A stretch of 64,000 nucleotides of DNA from Noviherbaspirillum sp. L7-7A (GCF_019052805.1 NZ_JAHQRJ010000001.1:620001-684000), one strand, 5' to 3'. Positions 24,733 to 33,422 are shown, numbered from the stretch's first letter. Made by a program: numbers and translations. Notes: generated by a model not told the origin, from the sequence alone.

Positions 24733-25854
24733 TCAGGCGCGTCGCGCGATGCGGCGGTCGCGGGCATTGCCCCAGATGGTGTCGGTGCAGTCGCTGATAT
24801 GGCGCATTTCGCCGTCGCGGCTGACGCAGTAGTCCTTGAAGACGATCATGTCCTCGACTTCGACATCATGGGCAATGCGGGTGTATTCGAAAATCATGCT
24901 GCGCACCACTTCGGCGCCGCCGACAATGTGGCTGCCATGTCCAATCCAGGTCGGCCCGACGATGTGACAGCCGGCCTCGATATGGGCGCCGGAACCGATG
25001 TATACCGGGCCTTCGATCGTTGTGCCTTCCCAGTCTATGCGGGCGTTCAATCCAACCCAGACGCCGTCGGCCACCTGCCTGCCCGGCAACTTGAGGCTTT
25101 CCACTTCGCCCTGCATCACGCTTTGCAGCACGGTCCAGAAGTCGGTAATGCTGCCGATATCGATCCATTCGAAAGGCCGGCCCTGGGCATAGAACGGCAG
25201 GCCTTTTTCCGCCAGGAGCGGGAACAGGTCGGAGCCGATATCGAACTCGGTGCCTGACGGGATCAGGTCGATCACTTCCGGTTCGAAGATATAAATGCCG
25301 GTGCTGGCGAAATTGGAAAGCGCCTCTTCCTGCGCCGGCTTTTCCTGGAAACGCTGGATGCGGCCATCGCCATCGGTAACTACAACGCCATAGCTTGAAA
25401 CCTTGTCCCAAGGCACTTCCTTGGTAATCACGGTTGCCATTGCGCCCTTGCGCCTGTGTTCTTCCACGGCGGCCTTGATGTCGAGGTCGATCAGCGCATC
25501 ACCACAGAGCACGATTGTCGTTTCATCGAAGAAGCCACCGAATTCCTGGATTTTCTTCATGCCACCGGCCGATCCAAGCGGTACCGGCACGACCTCGCCC
25601 TTATCGTCCGTATAGCCTTCGAAGGAATAGCCGATACGGACGCCGAACTGCTGGCCCTCGCCAAAATATTCCTCGATCTTTTCGTGCAGGTGACTGACGT
25701 TGACCATGATCTCATCCACGCCACAACGTGCCAGATGCTCGATCAGATAGGCCATGACAGGCTTGCCCAGCACCGGAATCATGGGCTTGGGCAAATCATA
25801 GGTCAGTGGCCGTACGCGCGTCCCCTTGCCAGCGGCGAGTATCATTGCTTTCAT
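24733..25854 (-). CDS. Sugar-phosphate nucleotidyltransferase with hexapeptide tail
   Basis: The start MKAMILAAGKGTRVRPLTYD is at 25854; upstream codons are non-conserved in appearance. The 373-aa product has an N-terminal nucleotidyltransferase domain (GKGTRVRPLT, KPMIPVLGKP, GDALID) and a C-terminal left-handed beta-helix with hexapeptide-like repeats (WIGHGSHIVGGAEV). The architecture fits mannose-1-phosphate guanylyltransferase or glucose-1-phosphate transferase relatives that make NDP-sugars for polysaccharide. The sugar and nucleotide cannot be assigned. It converges on the deacetylase/hydroxylase operon, 30 bases away. Confidence 0.88.
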   Translation of the reverse strand: MKAMILAAGKGTRVRPLTYDLPKPMIPVLGKPVMAYLIEHLARCGVDEIMVNVSHLHEKIEEYFGEGQQFGVRIGYSFEGYTDDKGEVVPVPLGSAGGMKKIQEFGGFFDETTIVLCGDALIDLDIKAAVEEHRRKGAMATVITKEVPWDKVSSYGVVVTDGDGRIQRFQEKPAQEEALSNFASTGIYIFEPEVIDLIPSGTEFDIGSDLFPLLAEKGLPFYAQGRPFEWIDIGSITDFWTVLQSVMQGEVESLKLPGRQVADGVWVGLNARIDWEGTTIEGPVYIGSGAHIEAGCHIVGPTWIGHGSHIVGGAEVVRSMIFEYTRIAHDVEVEDMIVFKDYCVSRDGEMRHISDCTDTIWGNARDRRIARRA

Positions 25855-26060
25855 ATATTCACTCGTGAGTAATGGTTGTTGATCGATAAGGATAAGCCTG
25901 CAGTCCAGAACCTCATGACTGGTGTGCCGGGGGCGGGCATGAAAACGCCGAACCACGGCTGGATGTCATGATGACAACCAAGTCGCTGATCCGGCGTTTT
26001 TTGCTGGGCGTGAAACGAAATACAAGTGGCTATCTGTTTCCAATGCGCCCACAACAGGGT

Positions 26061-26954
26061 TTACACAACTGCCATCTGCTCGCGCATTGCCGTCGACGGC
26101 GTTACCTGGATAAATTCGCTGCCCGAAGAGGCGGCGGCGGCAGCTGCGGCAGCTTTCTTTTCCTGCTGTTCGATCCGCGCACGGGACGGTGGCAAGCGAC
26201 GCAGGGTTTTCAATGCGTTGATGTCGTGGATGTAGATGGAACGCTGGTCAACTGAAATCAGGCCCAGCTCATTAAAGGCCGACAGCGTGCGGCTGGCGGT
26301 TTCCAGCGTCACACCCAGGTAATTGCCAATCTCGCGACGGGTCATCGGCAGGTTGAAAGCCTTGCCGGAGTAGCCAATCGCCGAAAAGCGCTCGGACAGC
26401 GACACCAGGAAGCGCGCAACGCGGGCTTCAACCGTCAGGGAACCCAGCATGGTAATCATGCCCTGCTCACGAATCAGTTCCCGGCTCATCAGACCGTACA
26501 ACGCGGTTTCCAGAACCGGGTTGGTGCGGCCGAGAGCGGCGAATTTCGCGAACGGAATGAGGATGATGTCGCAGCTCGACAATGCCACTGCTTCGGAGGT
26601 GTACTTTTTGGTGTGGATGCCATCGATGCCGAACAGGTCGCCCTTCATCGGGAAGCTGAGAATCTGCTCGTTGCCGAATTCATCGATCATTACCGACTTC
26701 AGGAAGCCGCAATTAACGATGTAGAGCATGTCGAACGGCTGGCCCGCGGTATGGATGCGTTGACCGGCCTTGAACTGGACATGCTGGAAATGCTGGTCGT
26801 CGTCGCCGACGAATGTGCCTGACGGAATGCGGAGGAGATTACAGACATCATGCATATTGGACCAGATTTTATGCGTGCGACTGCCCGATCCCGCAGACCG
26901 CGTCGGTGTAGTAGTCGGAGCAGTGTTGCTTTCGATAGTTTGCGCACACGACAT
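26061..26954 (-). CDS. Crp/FNR-family transcriptional regulator, paralogue 2
   Basis: ATG 26954 has AGGAG 6-8 bases upstream. The 297-aa product aligns along its length with paralogue 1 (13909-14796): identical stretches include LSFPMKGDLFG and VEARVARFLVSLSERF. It has a sensory beta barrel, dimer helix and helix-turn-helix (MTRREIGNYLGVTLETASRTLSAF). As in paralogue 1, only C38 and C128 occupy FNR cluster positions; C3 and C82 are additional. The C-terminus carries an Ala-rich run (residues about 267-275). It probably regulates a related or overlapping set of promoters. Confidence 0.9.
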   Translation of the reverse strand: MSCAQTIESNTAPTTTPTRSAGSGSRTHKIWSNMHDVCNLLRIPSGTFVGDDDQHFQHVQFKAGQRIHTAGQPFDMLYIVNCGFLKSVMIDEFGNEQILSFPMKGDLFGIDGIHTKKYTSEAVALSSCDIILIPFAKFAALGRTNPVLETALYGLMSRELIREQGMITMLGSLTVEARVARFLVSLSERFSAIGYSGKAFNLPMTRREIGNYLGVTLETASRTLSAFNELGLISVDQRSIYIHDINALKTLRRLPPSRARIEQQEKKAAAAAAAASSGSEFIQVTPSTAMREQMAVV

Positions 26955-27493
26955 GGTGATCTCCTGTGATGGGTTAAGTTTGAATCGATTAGCGCCGCAT
27001 CTTCTTAAGCGTCAGCATTTCTGTGCGGCAGTCTCAGGAGGAAGTATGTCGAAATGAAAACGCGGCCGGTATAGGACAGGCACTTGTTGCGTTGTAGGAA
27101 AAGATGAAGTCCCGCGACTTTTTCGCGTTGCTCGGGAGGGCGCGGAGGGATGACAGCGAGGCAGGTTTTGCTGGCGGCTCGTGTCGGAAGCAGGAATATG
27201 ACTGCTTTTTCTATAGCAGGTTGCAGGAAAATAATGCTTTTCGTAGACTCCATGGCAGTTATTTGCGATTGCTTTGCGCGATGTCGGCTTTGGAGAGGGC
27301 TTGGCAGCGTGAAACTACTTTTCCGAGAACCTTTAGAGCCGGCCAGCGTTACTTGGCGATCGGCCCGTTGGCAGGCAATTTGTACCTATGAAAACGAACA
27401 TAAGTTCCATGAACGCTTATTGCTCTGTATAGATATACAGTACAATTCAGCCGCTTTCGCTCTTTAAACGAGCAGAGTAATCGATAGCGGCAC
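26955..27493. other. Intergenic region between FNR paralogue 2 and the PLD nuclease
   Basis: These 539 bases hold the promoter of the minus-strand regulator and that of the PLD nuclease with its LexA box (27425-27440). Short ORFs on both strands (for example 27104-27391 plus and 27005-27253 minus) have no family resemblance or convincing ribosome binding site, so I do not call them genes. Confidence 0.55.
27425..27440. promoter_or_regulatory. LexA (SOS) box upstream of the PLD nuclease
   Basis: The sequence CTGTATAGATATACAG is a CTGT-N8-ACAG palindrome and differs from the E. coli consensus core by one base; it is followed by TA, as in the full consensus. It sits between a possible -35 (TTATTG, 27417-27422) and -10 (TACAAT, 27441-27446), so bound LexA would block the promoter. 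The gene start is 54 bases downstream. Confidence 0.85.
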
Positions 27494-28123
27494 ATGAAAA
27501 AGATCCTTCTTACCCTGATCCTGGCTACGGCCTATTTCGGTGTCTCTGCAAAAAGTGGAGACGCTGTGGAAATGCTGGTCGATCAGGTCCTCGAAAAGAC
27601 AGGCGATCTGCTGCGCGGTGCCGGCGTACGCGGCAGCGGTTCAGCGCAGGTGCCGGGCACCCAGGTGATCGAGGTCGCATTCTCGCCGAATGAAGGGAGC
27701 GAGGATCTGGTCGTCAAGGCAATTCAGTCGGCCCGCAGCAGCATCGGGGTAGCAGCGTATTCATTTACTTCCCCGGTTATCGCAAAAGCGCTGCTCAATG
27801 CCAAGAAGCGCGGCGTGGATGTGCGTGTCGTGGTGGATGAAAACGGGAACAAATCCAAGGCCAGCCTGGCGGCGCTGAATTTACTAATTGGCGCAGGTAT
27901 TCCCACCCGCACGATCTCGCGTTACGCGATTCATCACGACAAATACATGGTGGTGGATAAGGCTACCGTGCAGACCGGCTCCTTTAATTACAGCAAGGCA
28001 GCGGCCAAGTCGAATAGCGAGAATGTGATGGTTATCTGGAATAACCCCGACCTTGCCTTGTCCTACCTGAAACACTGGCAGGACCGTTTCGACCAGGGCC
28101 GGGATTACAAGAGTACATACTGA
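27494..28123 (+). CDS. Secreted phospholipase-D-superfamily nuclease
   Basis: The 209-aa product has a signal peptide (residues 1 to about 19, MKKILLTLILATAYFGVSA) and a single PLD domain with the HxKx4D motif at H148-D155 (HHDKYMVVD) followed by GSFNYS (162-167). Length and single-motif architecture match the Nuc/BfiI-like endonuclease group, which acts as a dimer on DNA, rather than a phospholipase. It is expected in the periplasm or outside the cell. A LexA box overlaps its promoter, so DNA damage probably induces it. The ribosome binding site is weak. Confidence 0.88.
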   Translation: MKKILLTLILATAYFGVSAKSGDAVEMLVDQVLEKTGDLLRGAGVRGSGSAQVPGTQVIEVAFSPNEGSEDLVVKAIQSARSSIGVAAYSFTSPVIAKALLNAKKRGVDVRVVVDENGNKSKASLAALNLLIGAGIPTRTISRYAIHHDKYMVVDKATVQTGSFNYSKAAAKSNSENVMVIWNNPDLALSYLKHWQDRFDQGRDYKSTY

Positions 28124-28148
28124 TGAGTTTCAGGGCCGAATAGGCCTT

Positions 28149-28340
28149 CTAGTGGCGATACTTGCTGCTGATCGCCATTTCCACGGCGCGGAAGTCGGCT
28201 TCAATAGACTGGACCGATTCCGCCTGGGCAACGCGCACAAGCTCACACAGTACACGTCGGAGAACAGCCTTGTCCCTCTCGCTGGTGTCTTCCCTGACGG
28301 AAGAGACCAGCATGTCTATCATCTCGTCGGATCGTTTCAT
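28149..28340 (-). CDS. Small charged helical protein, 63 aa
   Basis: ATG 28340 follows AAGGAG by 10 bases; an ATG at 28349 is almost on top of it. The product is soluble and helical (MKRSDEMIDMLVSSVRED...) and ends SSKYRH. No family recognised. It converges with the PLD nuclease, 25 bases away. A real gene is likely from the good ribosome binding site, but the function is unknown. Confidence 0.6.
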   Translation of the reverse strand: MKRSDEMIDMLVSSVREDTSERDKAVLRRVLCELVRVAQAESVQSIEADFRAVEMAISSKYRH

Positions 28341-28602
28341 GGTTCTCATTCTCCTTGGATGCGGCAATGCATGGGTATGCTGATGATTTGGGAATGTTAT
28401 GCAATCGGCATGCCAGACGGGGAATGGAAGAGGGTGTGCAGCTAAAGTAATTATTTAACGGCCAAACACCTCAATAGCAGGACTTTTATCTTGAAATCAT
28501 AAAGAGACTGCAATTGCTGCGCATTGAAAAAAAAGCAATCCTGGTAAAAAGGATCGGAAAAGTTTTCATGATGCCGGCACGTTCTGGCGGCTGCGGAAAT
28601 GA

Positions 28603-28630
28603 AAAAAGCCACGTGTGAACGTGGCTTTTT
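28603..28630 (-). terminator. Terminator of tRNA-Asn copy 1
   Basis: A perfect 12-bp stem (AAAAAGCCACGT and its complement, 4-base loop) ends in five T on either strand, 6 bases past the tRNA 3' end. It could act in both directions. Confidence 0.85.
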
Positions 28631-28636
28631 GTATTC

Positions 28637-28712
28637 TGGCTCCCCGACCTGGACTCGAACCAGGGACCTGCGGATTAACAGTCCGTCGCTCTACCGACTG
28701 AGCTATCAGGGA
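28637..28712 (-). tRNA. tRNA-Asn(GTT), copy 1
   Basis: The 76 nt read on the minus strand begin TCCCTGATAGCTCAGTCGG and end in an encoded CCA. The anticodon loop is CTGTTAA, anticodon GTT (Asn); the T-loop GGTTCGAGTCC is present. The sequence is identical to copy 2 at 28840-28915. It reads AAC and AAU codons. Confidence 0.97.
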
Positions 28713-28723
28713 AAAGAGGCGCT

Positions 28724-28752
28724 ATTATAGGCGGGATATTGCAGTTCGCCAA
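28724..28752 (-). promoter_or_regulatory. Promoter of tRNA-Asn copy 1
   Basis: On the minus strand, -35 TTGGCG (28747-28752) and -10 TATAAT (28724-28729) are 17 bases apart, ending 11 bases before the tRNA 5' end. Confidence 0.75.
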
Positions 28753-28807
28753 GAGCGTTTCTTAAAAAATTCACCGCGTCGCCGCAGTGCTCTCACTAAA
28801 GAGAAAA

Positions 28808-28831
28808 GGGCCTGATCTTGCAATCAGGCCC
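28808..28831 (-). terminator. Terminator of tRNA-Asn copy 2
   Basis: Stem GGGCCTGAT / ATCAGGCCC with a 6-base loop; TTTT follows on the minus strand. It separates the two tRNA units. Confidence 0.8.
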
Positions 28832-28839
28832 TCTTGTTC

Positions 28840-28915
28840 TGGCTCCCCGACCTGGACTCGAACCAGGGACCTGCGGATTAACAGTCCGTCGCTCTACCGA
28901 CTGAGCTATCAGGGA
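28840..28915 (-). tRNA. tRNA-Asn(GTT), copy 2
   Basis: A 76-nt gene identical to copy 1 with anticodon GTT and encoded CCA, on the minus strand. The two copies are 127 bases apart and each has its own promoter and terminator, unlike a shared tRNA operon. Confidence 0.97.
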
Positions 28916-28926
28916 AAGGAGGCAAG

Positions 28927-28956
28927 ATTATAGTCTTGCCGATCTTACTTTGTCAA
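28927..28956 (-). promoter_or_regulatory. Promoter of tRNA-Asn copy 2
   Basis: On the minus strand, consensus -35 TTGACA (28951-28956) and consensus -10 TATAAT (28927-28932) with an 18-base spacer, 11 bases before the tRNA. Confidence 0.88.
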
Positions 28957-28986
28957 AGCATTGCAGTAGATAAAGACTACAATTCG

Positions 28987-29008
28987 CCGGGCAAATGCCC
29001 GGTTTTTT
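28987..29008 (+). terminator. Terminator-like hairpin pointing along the plus strand
   Basis: The stem CCGGGC/GCCCGG with loop AAAT is followed by six T on the plus strand. It lies just past the aminotransferase stop, but that gene is on the minus strand, where no T-run follows. Either it serves as an inefficient minus-strand terminator or it ends an unidentified plus-strand transcript. Confidence 0.5.
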
Positions 29009-29016
29009 ACCTGTCT

Positions 29017-30231
29017 TTACAGAACGCTTGCGATTGCCTTGGCGACCAGGTCGATGTTCTTGCTGTTCAGGGCGGCAACGCAGATGCGGCCGGTGTCGAT
29101 TGCATAGATCGAATGCTCGGTACGCAGACGCTCGACCTGTGCCTTGGTCAGGCCGGAATAGGAGAACATGCCACGCTGGCGAACCACGAAGCCGAAATCC
29201 TGCGACGCGCCGTTTTCAACCAGCTTGTCCACCAGCAGCTTGCGCATCTCGCGAATGCGTACCCGCATGCCAGCCAGTTCCTCTTCCCACATCTGGCGCA
29301 GTTCCGGCGTCGACAGCACGGTGGCAACCACCTGGCCGCCATGGATGGGCGGGTTGGAATAGTTGGTGCGGATGACGCGCTTCAGTTGGGACAGCACGCG
29401 TGACGCTTCCTCGGCGCTGACAGCAACGATGCTCAGCGCGCCAACGCGCTCGCCGTACAGCGAGAACGACTTGGAGAAGGAGTTCGAAACGAACAGCGGG
29501 CCGCCGGTAGCGGCGAAGCGATGCACCACATTGCCATCCTGCTCGATGCCGTCGCCGAAGCCCTGGTACGCCATGTCCAGGAAAGGCAGCAGGCCGCGCT
29601 GGCTGACCACTTCAATCACCTGGTCCCACTGGGCATCGCTCAGGTCGGCGCCGGTCGGGTTGTGGCAGCAGGCATGCAGCACGACGATGGAACCGGCCGG
29701 CATGGTTTGCAGCGCACTGAGCATGCCGTCAAAGTTCACGCCGCGGCTGGCGGGGTCGTAGTAGGGGTAGTTGTTAACAGTGAAGCCAGCCGATTCGAAC
29801 AGCGCGCGATGGTTTTCCCAGCTCGGATCGCTGATCCAGACCTGCGCGTTCGGCGAGAAGCGCTTCAGGAAATCGGCGCCCAGTTTCAGGCCGCCGGTGC
29901 CGCCCAAAGCTTGAACGGTAATCGCACGTTTTTCTTGAATTACTGCGCTGTCAGCCCCAAATACGAGTTCTTGCACCGCTTTGTCATACGCAGCCAGGCC
30001 GTCGATCGGAAGATAGGTACGCGGCGCGGCTTTCTCCATCAGCAGCGCTTCCGCCTTGCGCACGCATTCCAGCAAAGGCACCTTGCCGTTGTCATCGTAA
30101 TATACGCCGACGCCGAGGTTGATCTTGTTGAGATTCTTGTCTGCAACAAAGGCTTCGGTAATGCCCAGAATCGGGTCGCGGGGCGCCATCTCGATGGCGG
30201 CAAAGAGGGATGCAGGAGCAGGTGCGTTCAT
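29017..30231 (-). CDS. Aromatic/aspartate aminotransferase (class I, TyrB-like)
   Basis: This 404-aa pyridoxal-phosphate enzyme of aminotransferase fold type I has CHNPTGADL (near residue 190), the Schiff-base Lys in SNSFSKSFSLYGERVGAL (about residue 250) and a conserved C-terminal Arg region. Family members transfer the amino group between aromatic amino acids or aspartate and 2-oxoglutarate; sequence alone does not separate TyrB from AspC. It is divergent from uvrB across a 110-base promoter region. Confidence 0.92.
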   Translation of the reverse strand: MNAPAPASLFAAIEMAPRDPILGITEAFVADKNLNKINLGVGVYYDDNGKVPLLECVRKAEALLMEKAAPRTYLPIDGLAAYDKAVQELVFGADSAVIQEKRAITVQALGGTGGLKLGADFLKRFSPNAQVWISDPSWENHRALFESAGFTVNNYPYYDPASRGVNFDGMLSALQTMPAGSIVVLHACCHNPTGADLSDAQWDQVIEVVSQRGLLPFLDMAYQGFGDGIEQDGNVVHRFAATGGPLFVSNSFSKSFSLYGERVGALSIVAVSAEEASRVLSQLKRVIRTNYSNPPIHGGQVVATVLSTPELRQMWEEELAGMRVRIREMRKLLVDKLVENGASQDFGFVVRQRGMFSYSGLTKAQVERLRTEHSIYAIDTGRICVAALNSKNIDLVAKAIASVL

Positions 30232-30341
30232 TGTGGTTGAATGAAAAGTGACCGCAAAATCGATTACAGTCGGGTTGAATACTGCGTGGAGGGCGTGTTG
30301 CCTTGCGTAAATATGCAGCCTGATATTTTACCAAAGGTCTG

Positions 30342-32441
30342 ATGACAATGGCTGAATTATCCGAGGTTTCCAGCACGATCGACGAATCGAAAATCATTAC
30401 TTTTCCCAATTCTTCCTACCAGCTTTACCAGCCGTTTCCGCCTGCCGGCGATCAGCCGGATGCTATCGCCAAGCTGGTGGAGGGGATAGACGATGGTTTG
30501 TTCTACCAGACCTTGCTCGGGGTGACCGGCTCCGGCAAGACATACACGATGGCCAATGTGATCGCCCGCTCGGGCCGTCCGGCCATCGTCTTTGCGCCCA
30601 ACAAGACCCTGGCGGCCCAGCTCTACAGCGAATTCCGCGAGTTTTTTCCGCGTAATGCGGTGGAGTATTTCGTCAGTTACTACGATTACTATCAGCCGGA
30701 AGCCTACGTGCCCCAGCGCGATCTGTTCATCGAAAAGGATTCTTCGATCAACGAACATATCGAGCAGATGCGCCTGTCCTGCACCAAGTCCTTGATGGAG
30801 CGGCGCGACGTGGTGATCGTCGCCACCGTGTCGGCGATCTACGGTATCGGTAATCCAAATGAATATCATCAGATGATCCTGACCCTGCGGGCCAAGGACA
30901 AGGTCAGCCAGCGCGACCTGATCGCACGTCTGATCCAGATGCAGTACACCCGCAATGAAGTCGACTTCGGGCGCGGCACCTTCCGTGTGCGCGGCGATAC
31001 CGTCGATATTTTCCCGGCGGAACATGCGGAACTGGCGATTCGGGTGGAGACATTTGATGATGAAATCGAAAGCCTGCAGCTTTTCGATCCGCTGACCGGC
31101 CGTATCCGGCAAAAGATTCCGCGCTTTACCGTGTATCCCGGCTCGCACTACGTGACGCCGCGCGGCACCGTTCTGCGGGCGATCGAATCGATCAAGGAAG
31201 AATTGCGTGAACGCCTGGATTTCTTCCGCAAGGAAAACAAGCTGATCGAGGAGCAGCGGCTGGAGCAGCGCACCCGCTTCGACCTGGAAATGATGCAGGA
31301 AATCGGCTTTACCAAGGGCATCGAGAACTATTCACGTCACCTGAGCGGCGCCAAGCCGGGTGAGCCGCCGCCGACGCTGGTCGATTATCTGCCGCGTGAT
31401 GCGCTGATGTTCCTGGACGAATCCCATGTGCTGATCGGACAGCTGAGCGGCATGTATAACGGCGACCGGGCGCGCAAGACCAATCTGGTGGATTACGGCT
31501 TCCGTCTGCCATCGGCGCTCGATAATCGTCCGCTGCGCTTCGATGAATTTGAAACCAAGATGCGGCAGACGGTCTTCGTCTCGGCCACGCCGTCCGAATA
31601 TGAAGGTTCGCATGCCGACCAGGTTGTCGAGCAAGTGGTACGGCCGACCGGTCTGGTGGACCCCATCATCGCGGTGCGCCCGGCAAGCACACAGGTCGAT
31701 GACCTGATGTCGGAAATCACTGATCGGGTAGCGAAGAATGAACGCGTGCTGGTCACGACCCTGACCAAGCGCATGGCCGAACAGCTGACCGAATTCCTCA
31801 GTGACAACGGCGTCAAGGTGCGTTATCTGCACAGCGATATCGATACCGTCGAGCGGGTGGAAATCATCCGCGACCTGCGTATCGGAACCTTTGACGTGCT
31901 GATCGGCATCAACCTGTTGCGCGAGGGGCTGGATATTCCGGAAGTGTCGCTGGTGGCGATCCTCGATGCGGACAAGGAAGGCTTCCTGCGTTCCGAGCGC
32001 AGCCTGATCCAGACCATCGGCCGCGCCGCGCGTAACCTGAACGGCATGGCCATTCTGTACGGCGACAAGGTGACGGATTCGATGAAACGGGCGATAGGCG
32101 AGACCGAGCGTCGCCGCGCCAAGCAGGTTGCGTTCAACACCGCCAACAACATCACGCCGATGGGCATCCGCAAGGAAATCCGCGACCTGATCGATGGCGT
32201 CTACAGCCCGCAGGAAGCGCGTGCCGAGCTGCAGGTGGCGCAGGAGCAGGCCAAGTATGAGTCGATGAGCGAAAAACAGGTCAGCAAGGAAATCAAGCGC
32301 CTGGAAAAAGCGATGATTGATCATGCCAAGAACCTGGAATTCGAGAAGGCAGCGCAGGTGCGCGACCAGTTGCGGATTCTGAAAGAGCAGTTGTTTGGCG
32401 CCGGCGGCAGCGACAACGTTGTTCCTATCGCCCGCAGTTAA
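30342..32441 (+). CDS. uvrB: Excinuclease ABC subunit B
   Basis: The 699-aa helicase-like subunit of nucleotide excision repair has Walker [13 protein letters not shown], the beta-hairpin region [13 protein letters not shown] that clamps damaged DNA, helicase motifs including [10 protein letters not shown] and QTIGRAARN, and a C-terminal UVR domain ([19 protein letters not shown]) that contacts UvrC. AAAGG lies 4 bases before ATG 30342 and 10 before ATG 30348, so the start is one of these. Length is slightly above the E. coli protein. No LexA box is visible in its promoter region. Confidence 0.98.
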   Translation: MTMAELSEVSSTIDESKIITFPNSSYQLYQPFPPAGDQPDAIAKLVEGIDDGLFYQTLLGVTGSGKTYTMANVIARSGRPAIVFAPNKTLAAQLYSEFREFFPRNAVEYFVSYYDYYQPEAYVPQRDLFIEKDSSINEHIEQMRLSCTKSLMERRDVVIVATVSAIYGIGNPNEYHQMILTLRAKDKVSQRDLIARLIQMQYTRNEVDFGRGTFRVRGDTVDIFPAEHAELAIRVETFDDEIESLQLFDPLTGRIRQKIPRFTVYPGSHYVTPRGTVLRAIESIKEELRERLDFFRKENKLIEEQRLEQRTRFDLEMMQEIGFTKGIENYSRHLSGAKPGEPPPTLVDYLPRDALMFLDESHVLIGQLSGMYNGDRARKTNLVDYGFRLPSALDNRPLRFDEFETKMRQTVFVSATPSEYEGSHADQVVEQVVRPTGLVDPIIAVRPASTQVDDLMSEITDRVAKNERVLVTTLTKRMAEQLTEFLSDNGVKVRYLHSDIDTVERVEIIRDLRIGTFDVLIGINLLREGLDIPEVSLVAILDADKEGFLRSERSLIQTIGRAARNLNGMAILYGDKVTDSMKRAIGETERRRAKQVAFNTANNITPMGIRKEIRDLIDGVYSPQEARAELQVAQEQAKYESMSEKQVSKEIKRLEKAMIDHAKNLEFEKAAQVRDQLRILKEQLFGAGGSDNVVPIARS

Positions 32442-32486
32442 TTACCGGACAACGTAAAATCGCGATTTTGCTTGCGGGTGCAGCCG

Positions 32487-33272
32487 ATGTCCGACGCGAT
32501 TCCTTCCTTGTTCACCGATGCGCTGAAGCTGGCGCATGCCTCCTGGCGGCCAGTGCTGCATGACGGTCTGGCCGCCGTCTCCAGGGCCAATCCGAAATAT
32601 CTGCCCGAACTGGCAGCGGACACCTTTTTGCCGACCGAAGGCCGGATTTTCGCGGCCTTTTCCCAGCCTTTGCCGTCGGTGCGTTATGTGCTGGTCGGCG
32701 AGGGGCCATATCCCCGGGCCGAAAGCGCCACCGGCTATTGCTTCATGGATGGCGCGGTGCATGCGCTATGGTCGGAGAAAGGCTTGTCCAAGCCGGTCAA
32801 TCGCGCGACTTCGCTGCGCAACTTCATGAAAATGCTGCTGGTGACCAGCGGTCACCTGAAAAAAGGACAGACCAGCGGCGCGGCCCTGGAACCGATTGCG
32901 GCCCAGGCCAGCGCTGCCGGTTCGCCATGGATACAGACCCGGGAAGAGTTGCAGGACAAGCTGCTGCAGCACGGTTTTTTGCTCCTGAATGCCGCGCTGG
33001 TGTTTCGCCCGCATGTGCCGCCGCTGAAGGAGGCGAAGGCATGGCAGCCGCTGATGCAGGCAGTGCTGGCAGCACTGGCCGTGCAGGCTGACAAGGAAAA
33101 GGCGGCATTGCCAACCATGGTGCTGTGGGGCAAGGCCGCGGAGCTTCTGAGCGGTTTGCCGGAAAATGCGCTGTTCCCCAAGGTGGTGTCCGAACATCCC
33201 TACAACCTGACCTTCATCGATAACGCCGGCATGCAAGCCCTGTTCGGGCCGATGGATTTATTGCTCAGGTGA
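32487..33272 (+). CDS. Uracil-DNA glycosylase-fold protein lacking the catalytic Asp
   Basis: This 261-aa protein follows uvrB by 45 bases. Its plan matches family-1 UDG: YVLVGEGPYPRAESATGYCF aligns with the water-activating GQDPYHGPGQAHGLCF segment, ATSLRNFMKMLL with the PPSLKNI helix, LLLNAALVFRP with LLLNTVLTV, and SEHPYNLTF with the HPSPLS loop. In the first motif the catalytic Asp and following His are Gly73 and Pro76 (GEGPYP), so glycosylase activity is unlikely, while the second-motif His is retained. ATG 32487 was chosen over TTG 32472. It may bind uracil or damaged DNA or have a new role. Confidence 0.75.
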   Translation: MSDAIPSLFTDALKLAHASWRPVLHDGLAAVSRANPKYLPELAADTFLPTEGRIFAAFSQPLPSVRYVLVGEGPYPRAESATGYCFMDGAVHALWSEKGLSKPVNRATSLRNFMKMLLVTSGHLKKGQTSGAALEPIAAQASAAGSPWIQTREELQDKLLQHGFLLLNAALVFRPHVPPLKEAKAWQPLMQAVLAALAVQADKEKAALPTMVLWGKAAELLSGLPENALFPKVVSEHPYNLTFIDNAGMQALFGPMDLLLR

Positions 33273-33340
33273 TACGTTAATTTCTTACCTGTGAAATAAT
33301 GCGGGCGGGCCAGGAATTCCAAAGGTTCCATCCGAAACCA

Positions 33341-33393
33341 ATACCTGACAAGATTACTCAAGTTTGTTATACTTGACCGAAATGTTCGGGAAT
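33341..33393 (+). promoter_or_regulatory. isc promoter with two tandem type-1 IscR boxes
   Basis: Two 25-base sites, 33341-33365 (starting ATACCTGAC) and 33369-33393 (starting ATACTTGAC), each match about 21 of 25 positions of the E. coli type-1 IscR consensus. They overlap a promoter with -35 CTGACA (33345-33350) and -10 TATACT (33368-33373), spacer 17. The layout matches autorepression by [2Fe-2S]-IscR in E. coli. Confidence 0.8.
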
Positions 33394-33422
33394 GTCTTTT
33401 CTGTGTACTTGGAGCCGGATGC

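Noticed and set aside
27005-27467. Small ORFs in the intergenic region before the PLD nuclease
   Set aside because: No ribosome binding site, biased composition and overlapping frames on both strands; more likely untranslated.
30232-30341. Possible SOS box before uvrB
   Set aside because: I looked for CTGT-N8-ACAG in the aminotransferase-uvrB intergenic region and found none; uvrB is not SOS-controlled by a visible site here.
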